Shown piece after piece: positions 58,208 to 64,000 of a stretch of DNA of 64,000 nucleotides; positions within the stretch are counted from its first letter, which is position 1; every line of letters begins with the position of its first letter. Below the pieces are notes generated by a model. It saw nothing but the letters and a program-made list of their open reading frames with translations, was not told the DNA's origin and searched no databases. The stretch covers positions 1,488,001 to 1,552,000 of the forward strand of contig NZ_CP034593.1 in NCBI RefSeq assembly GCF_003971195.1, read 5' to 3'. Both the position numbers and the translations under genes were made by a program. This DNA comes from Flaviflexus ciconiae. Lineage in GTDB: Bacteria; Actinomycetota; Actinomycetes; Actinomycetales; Actinomycetaceae.

Positions 58208-59316
58208 GCGCGAACCGCCTTCCGTGCCATCTCGATCGCCCCCGGCAGCGCAGCCACAAGTCGATCAATATCGTTGCTCGTTGTTCCCTCTCCCATGGAG
58301 AACCGAAGAGCAGTATAGGCATCATCGTCACATCCCATGGCAGCGAGAACAGCGGAGGGACGGTAGACGCCCGCGGAACAGGCGGAACCAGTCGAGCAGG
58401 CAATGCCTGCCATATCCAATCCCAAAAGAAGAGCCTCCGGATCGGTTCCAGGGAAAACCACGTGCACAATATGGGGCAGTCGGGGCACGTCCCCGCCGCT
58501 CCTATTACCGCCGGATTCCTCAGCAACCGCGGTGATTCTAGCCCCGAACTCGGTAAGGATTGCTGCCCTCTCCGCACGCGTCTGGATCGCCTGCTTCAGG
58601 GCCGCGGCCAGTGCGGCGGCCCCGGCAACGTTGTGGGTGCCGGACCGGACCTTGCGTTCCTGGCCACCCCCGCCTTCGAGTGGGATGAGGGGATAGTCAC
58701 GGGCCGCAATCAAGGCACCGATGCCGACGGGCGCCCCCAGCTTGTGGCCCGACAGGGACACGGCATAGCCGGCAGGAATATCGATCGACCCCACGGCCTG
58801 AACAGCATCCGTGTGCAGGCGAGTACCGGGAGCATGTTTCTCAACAAGTTCCTTGATCTCGGCAAGCGGCTGGACGATCCCCGTCTCGTTGTTGGCGGCC
58901 ATGACCGACACCAGGGAGACAGAGCCATCAAGCATTTCCGCGAGCGCGCCCAGGTCAACCTGTCCGCTTGGCAGGACCGGGATCTCCTCGTGAGAGGAAC
59001 CCGCCTTGACGGCGATCTCTGCGGCTTCCCGGATCGCGGGATGCTCGATCGCCGACGTGAGGACCTTGCCGCGGGTGGCGGGGCCAGCGACCGCCAGGTT
59101 GTCGGCCTCCGTCCCGCCCGCGGTAAAGATGACTTCGGCCGCATCCACGCCAAGTAGGTCGGCAATCTGTTCGCGTGCGTCCTCGAGGACCGAGCGGGCA
59201 CCGCGACCCGCCCCGTGGATCGCCGACGCGTTGCCGATCACGGCGGATGCCTCCAGCCAGGCCGTCTTCGCGACCTCGGAAAGTGGCGCGGTTGCGGCGT
59301 AGTCCAGGTAGACCAC
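58204..59316 (-). CDS. Cysteine desulfurase (IscS/NifS family)
   Basis: 370-residue PLP enzyme releasing sulfur from cysteine as persulfide. K192 in [11 protein letters not shown] binds PLP; the persulfide cysteine is C313 in STGSACSAG. The N-terminal [21 protein letters not shown] and [11 protein letters not shown] are group I hallmarks. It lies directly after etfA and overlaps mnmA. The arrangement fits sulfur supply to MnmA and possibly to the flavoprotein partners' iron-sulfur clusters. Confidence 0.96.
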   Translation of the reverse strand: MVYLDYAATAPLSEVAKTAWLEASAVIGNASAIHGAGRGARSVLEDAREQIADLLGVDAAEVIFTAGGTEADNLAVAGPATRGKVLTSAIEHPAIREAAEIAVKAGSSHEEIPVLPSGQVDLGALAEMLDGSVSLVSVMAANNETGIVQPLAEIKELVEKHAPGTRLHTDAVQAVGSIDIPAGYAVSLSGHKLGAPVGIGALIAARDYPLIPLEGGGGQERKVRSGTHNVAGAAALAAALKQAIQTRAERAAILTEFGARITAVAEESGGNRSGGDVPRLPHIVHVVFPGTDPEALLLGLDMAGIACSTGSACSAGVYRPSAVLAAMGCDDDAYTALRFSMGEGTTSNDIDRLVAALPGAIEMARKAVRA

Positions 59317-60288
59317 CTAGAGACCAGCCTCCCGGATCGCCTCGATCGCCTGCGGCACAACATCGTTGATGTCGCCCACAATGCCGAAGTCGGCAATCTC
59401 GAAGATCGGGGCTTCGGAGTCGTCGCAGATGGCGACGATGCGCTCGGAAGCAAGCATGCCGGAGGTGTGGTGGACGGCGCCGGACACGCCGAGGCCAATG
59501 TAGAGCTTCGGGGCAATGGTTTCGCCGGTCTGCCCGATCTGGGCGGAGCGGTCGATCCACCCCTCATCGCAGGCCACGCGGGTGGCGCCCACTGCGCCAC
59601 CCAGGAGCTCGGCGAGTTCGTTCACCGGGCCGAAGTCTCCGTCGGTGCCGCGGCCGCCGACGACGACAACCTGGGATTCGGCGAGGTTCGGGCCCGTGTT
59701 TTCGCGCTTGGTGCGGGAGATAAGGCGGGTGCGCTTGGCGCGCTCGGGAACTGTGATCTCCAGATCGGTCACTGCCGCATCGGCCTTATCGGTCGCGGAG
59801 GCCTCGACGGCCGTGGGCCGCAGGGCTATGACGGGGATACCGCGGATGATCTCGCCATCGGTTGCCCACGTTCCCGAGAACACGGCCTTGGAGATCGTGA
59901 GCTGACCACCGGCGACGCTCACCGAATCGGCGTCGGTGACAACACCGGAGTCGAGCTGGACGGCAGCCTGTGCCGCGATCTCCTTACCCAGGTAGGAGGA
60001 AGCCATGAAGATCGCGCGGGGCGACACCTTCTCGGCGCCCGCGATAGCGAGGGCCGCCCACACTGCCGGGTGGTTGAGGTCGGCTCCCGAGGACGTCACG
60101 GTATCCGGGTCAACGACGAGGATCTCGTCGGCGCCGTAGCGAGCAAGCTCGGCAACGGGCGGGGCACCAAAGGTTGCGGAGACCACTCGGTCTGCGACCT
60201 CGCGGGCTGCGGTCAGCATCTCGCGGGACGATTCGGAAAGGTTCTCTCCGTCGTGGCGGGACAGAACAAGGACGGTATCGAGTTTCAC
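59317..60288 (-). CDS. etfA: Electron transfer flavoprotein, alpha subunit
   Basis: 323 residues. The C-terminal FAD-binding domain shows VVVGGRGTDGDFGPVNELAELLGGAVGATRVACDEGWI and the GETIAPKLYIGLGVSGAVHHTSGM block. It pairs with EtfB to carry electrons from dehydrogenases to the chain. The start overlaps the etfB stop by four bases, and the stop abuts the desulfurase start. No acyl-CoA dehydrogenase or ETF-quinone oxidoreductase is in the window. Confidence 0.96.
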   Translation of the reverse strand: MKLDTVLVLSRHDGENLSESSREMLTAAREVADRVVSATFGAPPVAELARYGADEILVVDPDTVTSSGADLNHPAVWAALAIAGAEKVSPRAIFMASSYLGKEIAAQAAVQLDSGVVTDADSVSVAGGQLTISKAVFSGTWATDGEIIRGIPVIALRPTAVEASATDKADAAVTDLEITVPERAKRTRLISRTKRENTGPNLAESQVVVVGGRGTDGDFGPVNELAELLGGAVGATRVACDEGWIDRSAQIGQTGETIAPKLYIGLGVSGAVHHTSGMLASERIVAICDDSEAPIFEIADFGIVGDINDVVPQAIEAIREAGL

Positions 60289-61064
60289 TTCATCACTCCA
60301 AGAATGTAATCGGCAAGCTTCTTGCCACCATCGCCAGCATCGTTAAAGACCTCGCCAGCCTCGCGCGGGGGCCGCTGCGTCGCAGCCTTCACCTTCGTTC
60401 CGGAGCCGGCCACTCCCGCCAGTTCCTCCGCAAGGCCAAGATCATCGAGGTCGATCTCGTCGATCGGCTTCTTCTTCGCCGCCATGATCGCTTTAAAGTT
60501 CGGGTACATGACTTCGTTCGCCTGGTCCGTGACGGACAGGATCGCGGGCAAGTCCGCCTCGAGGACTTCGTCGTTCACTTTCATGGTGCGGGTGATCCGC
60601 AGGGCCGTGCCATCCAGTTCGGCCGTCTTGGCGAAGGTGAGGGCGGGCAGGTCAAGGTGGGCGGCGAGGGCCGACGGAATCGTCGCCGTCATGCCATCGA
60701 GGGCCGCCATGCCCGTGACGACGAGGTCGATGGAACCATCCTCGGAAAGCCTGTTGATGGTCGCAGCAAGGACGCGCGCGGTGGCGAGAACATCGGAGCC
60801 AGCGGCCCGATCATCGCAGATGTGGATGGCCCGGTCGGCCCCGAGTGCAAGTGCGCGACGGAGGCCGTCAACGGCGTCCTCCGGTCCCATCGAGACGGCG
60901 ATAACTTCGCCGTCACCACCCGAGAGATTGACCGCTTCTTGGACGGCGTTCTCATCGAGTTCGTTCAGCACATCATCGTCACCGCGAACAAGGAAGCCCG
61001 ATTCTCCCAGGGCTCGCTCGGCTTGGACGTCGGGCACGTGTTTTACACAGACAACAATCCTCAT
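60285..61064 (-). CDS. etfB: Electron transfer flavoprotein, beta subunit
   Basis: 259 residues with MRIVVCVKHVPDVQAERAL at the N-terminus and VIAVSMGPEDAVDGLRRALALGADRAIHI (AMP site). The start at 61064 has GAGGG a few bases before; a frame open to 61115 is less likely. First gene of etfB-etfA-desulfurase-mnmA-nudC. Confidence 0.95.
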   Translation of the reverse strand: MRIVVCVKHVPDVQAERALGESGFLVRGDDDVLNELDENAVQEAVNLSGGDGEVIAVSMGPEDAVDGLRRALALGADRAIHICDDRAAGSDVLATARVLAATINRLSEDGSIDLVVTGMAALDGMTATIPSALAAHLDLPALTFAKTAELDGTALRITRTMKVNDEVLEADLPAILSVTDQANEVMYPNFKAIMAAKKKPIDEIDLDDLGLAEELAGVAGSGTKVKAATQRPPREAGEVFNDAGDGGKKLADYILGVMK

Positions 61065-61188
61065 ACCCTCTAGATTGCCACCCGGCCTCTCGTTCTCCCA
61101 AGAGATCTCCGCCATGGGTGGATTTATCGGGCAGGACCGGACGGGTTATGTCACCTTCGGTCAATTGCGTACCCAGAGGTGAGACAAT

Positions 61189-63408
61189 GTGCTGGTGACA
61201 CAGATTCTGACCCATCGAATCGAACCGAAGCGCTACACCGCTAGGGCCCCGGAACCGACTGCACAATCGCGCACCCATGCCAGTCAGCTCGGGGTATTTG
61301 TACATCCCGACGGCATCGATGTCGCCGTCACGGCGGCACTGGCCTCCCAGGTGGAGTTTTGCGCGATTGACTTTGAACCAGACGGTTCTCTCCGAGAACG
61401 CAGATATGCGCTAAACGGCCCTCAGCTTGGCGTGTGGACCGGCTTTATCCCGGGAATCCGACCCGGGCAGCGCTATGGTTTCCGCGTTCACGGCAGGTGG
61501 GATCCCGCCGCCGGTATGAGGCACAATCCGGCGAAGCTACTTCTTGATCCGTACGGTCGCGGTGTCGCGGGCGAATACGATTTGGGCCCGGCCTGCTATT
61601 CGCACGAGGTCGACGATGAGCTGCAACCGGTCCCCGGACCCCGGAAGATCAACGAGCTGGACTCCGCTCCCTACGTTCCCCATTCCGTTGTTGTTGACGA
61701 CACCTACAACGGCGAGGTGGGCCCGCTCCACACGCCGTGGGACCGCACCGTTATTTACGAGGCGCACGTGCGGGGGTTGACGATGAATATGCCAGGGGTG
61801 CCGATGCATCTGCGGGGCACCTATGCAGGGCTGGCCCACCCGGCCACCATCGCCCACCTGCAGCGCCTCGGCATCACCGCCATCGAGCTTCTCCCGATCC
61901 ACGCGAAGCTTCCCGAGCCGTTCCTTGTCGATAAGGGCCTCGATAACTATTGGGGCTACAACACGGTCGGATTCTTTGCGCCCGAGCCTTCCTACGCGAC
62001 GAAGTCTGCGCAGGCCCAGGGGCCTTCGGCGGTTCTCCGCGAGGTCAAGGGCATGGTGTCCCTTCTGCACGAGGCCGGGATCGAGGTCATTCTCGACGTC
62101 GTGTACAACCACACGTGCGAGGCCGGGATCGACGGACCGACCCTCTCCTGGCGAGGTTTTGGAGAATCGACGTACTACATGCAGGCGCCGGGCAACCCCG
62201 GCGACTTCGAGGACGTCACCGGATGCGGTAACACGCTTGACTTCCGCCTGCGTCGCGTCATCCAGATGTCGCTGGATTCGCTACGTTACTGGGCCCAGGA
62301 GGTCGGTGTTGACGGCTTTCGTTTCGACCTTGCCGTGGCGCTGGGACGCCAGGGCAGGGAGTTCAACTCCCACCATCCCTTCTTTGTCGCGATGACGACC
62401 GATCCGGTCCTGCGTACCCGCAAGCTCATCACCGAGCCCTGGGATCTTGGACACAACGGGTGGCGGACCGGGCAGTTCCCCTCCCCCATGGCCGACTGGA
62501 ACGACCGGTTCCGCAACGCAATCAGGTCATTCTGGCTGACCGACCAGCGCACCATGCTGAACGGTCACCGTCCCGCCGACTCCCGCGAGATGGTCACGAG
62601 GCTCTCGGGCTCCGCCGACCTGTTCTCGCGCGGCCGCGTCCCCGGGGGACGCGGTACCTTCGCCTCCATCAACTTCGTTACCGCCCACGACGGCTTCACT
62701 TTGCACGACCTCGTCACGTACGACCACAAGCACAACGAGGCAAACCGAGAAGACAACCGGGACGGCACGAACGACAACCGGTCGTGGAACCACGGCACCG
62801 AAGGCCCCGACACGCTCCTCAGCAAGGAGCGGCAGAAGTCGATGAGGAACCTCATGTCCACCCTTCTGTTCTCGGCCGGCACTCCGATGCTGACGGCGGG
62901 CGACGAGATTGGCCGCACCCAGTTCGGAAATAACAATCCGTACTGTCAGGACAACAGCCTGTCGTGGATCGACTGGCGCCTCACGCCCTGGCAGGAAGAC
63001 TTCCAGGCAACCGTGTCCTACCTGCTGCGGCTGCGCCGCGAACATCGCGTATTCCGACCCACCGGGTTCTTCACCGGAACTCCGCGCAACGGAGACCCGC
63101 TACCCGACGTCACCTGGATCGACCGGGACGGTGAGGAGATGCCGGCGTGGAAGTGGTTCGAGCCATCCTCGCGCACCTTCCAGATGCTACGGTCCGGACT
63201 GGGCCAAGACGTCGATGCCCTTATCCTCATCAACGGACTGAACAAGGACACCGAGTTCACGTTCCCCGTGGGACGCGGCAGGCCCTTCGATCTTGCCTGG
63301 GACTCGACCATGCCCCGGCCAAACGGTTTCCGCGAGCGCAAGCTACCCGGCTCGAGCATCGTTCTCGAAGCGCAGTCGATTCGTCTTTACCTATCGAACC
63401 CTGCCTAA
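61189..63408 (+). CDS. glgX: Glycogen debranching enzyme, GlgX type
   Basis: 739-residue isoamylase-like enzyme of GH13 that trims branches of limit dextrin. An N-terminal CBM48-like domain (about 25-130) is followed by the barrel with DVVYNHT, DGFRFDLAVALGR (nucleophile Asp), ITEPWD (acid Glu) and FVTAHDG, then a C-terminal beta-sandwich. The GTG start at 61189 follows GAGGTGAG; a second GTG is two codons later. It is divergent from etfB. Confidence 0.94.
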   Translation: MLVTQILTHRIEPKRYTARAPEPTAQSRTHASQLGVFVHPDGIDVAVTAALASQVEFCAIDFEPDGSLRERRYALNGPQLGVWTGFIPGIRPGQRYGFRVHGRWDPAAGMRHNPAKLLLDPYGRGVAGEYDLGPACYSHEVDDELQPVPGPRKINELDSAPYVPHSVVVDDTYNGEVGPLHTPWDRTVIYEAHVRGLTMNMPGVPMHLRGTYAGLAHPATIAHLQRLGITAIELLPIHAKLPEPFLVDKGLDNYWGYNTVGFFAPEPSYATKSAQAQGPSAVLREVKGMVSLLHEAGIEVILDVVYNHTCEAGIDGPTLSWRGFGESTYYMQAPGNPGDFEDVTGCGNTLDFRLRRVIQMSLDSLRYWAQEVGVDGFRFDLAVALGRQGREFNSHHPFFVAMTTDPVLRTRKLITEPWDLGHNGWRTGQFPSPMADWNDRFRNAIRSFWLTDQRTMLNGHRPADSREMVTRLSGSADLFSRGRVPGGRGTFASINFVTAHDGFTLHDLVTYDHKHNEANREDNRDGTNDNRSWNHGTEGPDTLLSKERQKSMRNLMSTLLFSAGTPMLTAGDEIGRTQFGNNNPYCQDNSLSWIDWRLTPWQEDFQATVSYLLRLRREHRVFRPTGFFTGTPRNGDPLPDVTWIDRDGEEMPAWKWFEPSSRTFQMLRSGLGQDVDALILINGLNKDTEFTFPVGRGRPFDLAWDSTMPRPNGFRERKLPGSSIVLEAQSIRLYLSNPA

Positions 63409-63497
63409 ACTAGTCCCGCAACACCGGCCCGTAACTATTCCGGTAGCTCCGGGCCCCGATCAGTAGCACAACCGGTAACCACCGGAAAGGATCACCC

Positions 63498-64000
63498 ATG
63501 TCCAGTGACGACACCACCGATCTCGAACCAACGGATCTCGAGTCGACGATGGACGCGGCCTCGCTTCGCCACGCGGAGCAGGTCAGCGACGATCTCAAGC
63601 AGAAGATCACCGAGGACGCCTCCCCGTTCAGGATGCTGACCGGAGACCGCCCCACCGGCAATCTCCACCTCGGCCACTACTTTGGCTCGCTCCGCAACCG
63701 CGTCGAACTGCAGAACGCGGGTGTCGAAAGCTGGCTGATCGTCGCCGACTACCAGGTCATTACGGACCGCGACGCCGTTGGCGAGATCCGGGATCGCGTC
63801 TATGGGCTCGTCACCGACTACATTGCCGTCGGAATCGACCCCGAGAACGCAGTGATCTTCCCGCACTCGCAGATCCCTGCTCTCAACGAGCTGGTTTTGC
63901 CGTTCCTGTCGATCGTCACGGACTCCGAGCTGCGTCGTAACCCCACGGTTAAAGCCGAGCTGGATGCGACGGGTGGTCGCCCCATGTCCGGCCTGCTCCT
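63498..64000 (+). CDS. trpS: Tryptophanyl-tRNA synthetase, partial (3' end beyond window)
   Basis: First 167 residues of a class I synthetase. The HIGH-type motif is GNLHLGHYFGS around residue 55-65, with FRMLTGDRPT before it and SWLIVADYQVITDRD after. The N-terminal tail of about 45 acidic residues is longer than in E. coli TrpS, as in several actinobacteria. The ATG at 63498 follows a GGAAAGGA site. The end is cut by the window edge. Confidence 0.95.
   Translation, partial: MSSDDTTDLEPTDLESTMDAASLRHAEQVSDDLKQKITEDASPFRMLTGDRPTGNLHLGHYFGSLRNRVELQNAGVESWLIVADYQVITDRDAVGEIRDRVYGLVTDYIAVGIDPENAVIFPHSQIPALNELVLPFLSIVTDSELRRNPTVKAELDATGGRPMSGLL

Overview
The window comes from a high-GC Gram-positive actinobacterium. 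The evidence is the WhiB1-type regulator, the PdtaS-type kinase, the UPF0182/YlbL/DUF2342/UvrD2 neighbourhood, IdeR-type iron boxes and many genes with no leader. Pyruvate formate-lyase, the class C sortase and the general gene set fit a facultatively anaerobic member of the Actinomycetaceae or close relatives. That placement is inference, since no database search was possible. No prophage, intact insertion sequence or CRISPR array was seen.

Positions 1-11100 hold two rRNA operons in direct tandem on the minus strand. The right-hand operon is complete (16S 10731-9197, 23S 8853-5768, 5S 5614-5497). The left-hand one is cut by the window edge inside 23S. The two are nearly identical up to the -35 box of their promoters, and a 1.6 kb stretch without a convincing gene separates them. 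They differ by four adjacent bases in the V2 region of 16S and by a few single-base length differences.

11.1-20.4 kb: gatC-gatA-gatB (minus), a phospholipase D/cardiolipin synthase-like gene (plus), ligA (minus), an SRAP-domain gene (plus), a small membrane protein and whiB1. 20.6-25.5 kb: pdtaS, DUF2505 and OsmC-family genes, hsp20 with a HAIR-like operator, and thyA-folA. 25.6-28.9 kb: an ABC transporter that looks inactivated, with an altered Walker A motif in the ATPase and an in-frame stop in the permease.

29-38 kb: an HD-domain protein, pflB-pflA, a lytic transglycosylase, a 55-residue zinc-binding-like small protein, and a persulfide-response operon (CoA-disulfide-reductase/rhodanese fusion, small membrane protein, CstR-like repressor) with a CstR/CsoR-type palindrome in its promoter spacer. 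37.5-42.6 kb: an iron-siderophore uptake locus (SIP reductase, ATPase, two permeases, binding lipoprotein) with two IdeR/DtxR-like boxes; the binding-protein gene is frameshifted.

43-64 kb: an orphan class C sortase, a Rho-N-like small protein, a TSUP transporter, initiator tRNA-Met, and a block with the gene order of the mycobacterial Rv3193c-Rv3199c region (UPF0182, YlbL, DUF2342, an E1/ThiF-like protein, uvrD2, nudC). This continues into a tightly overlapping set etfB-etfA-cysteine desulfurase-mnmA-nudC, then glgX and the start of trpS. The most interesting items are the orphan E1-like protein, the persulfide operon, the conserved dyad upstream of both rRNA promoters, the 16S heterogeneity and the decaying ABC transporter.
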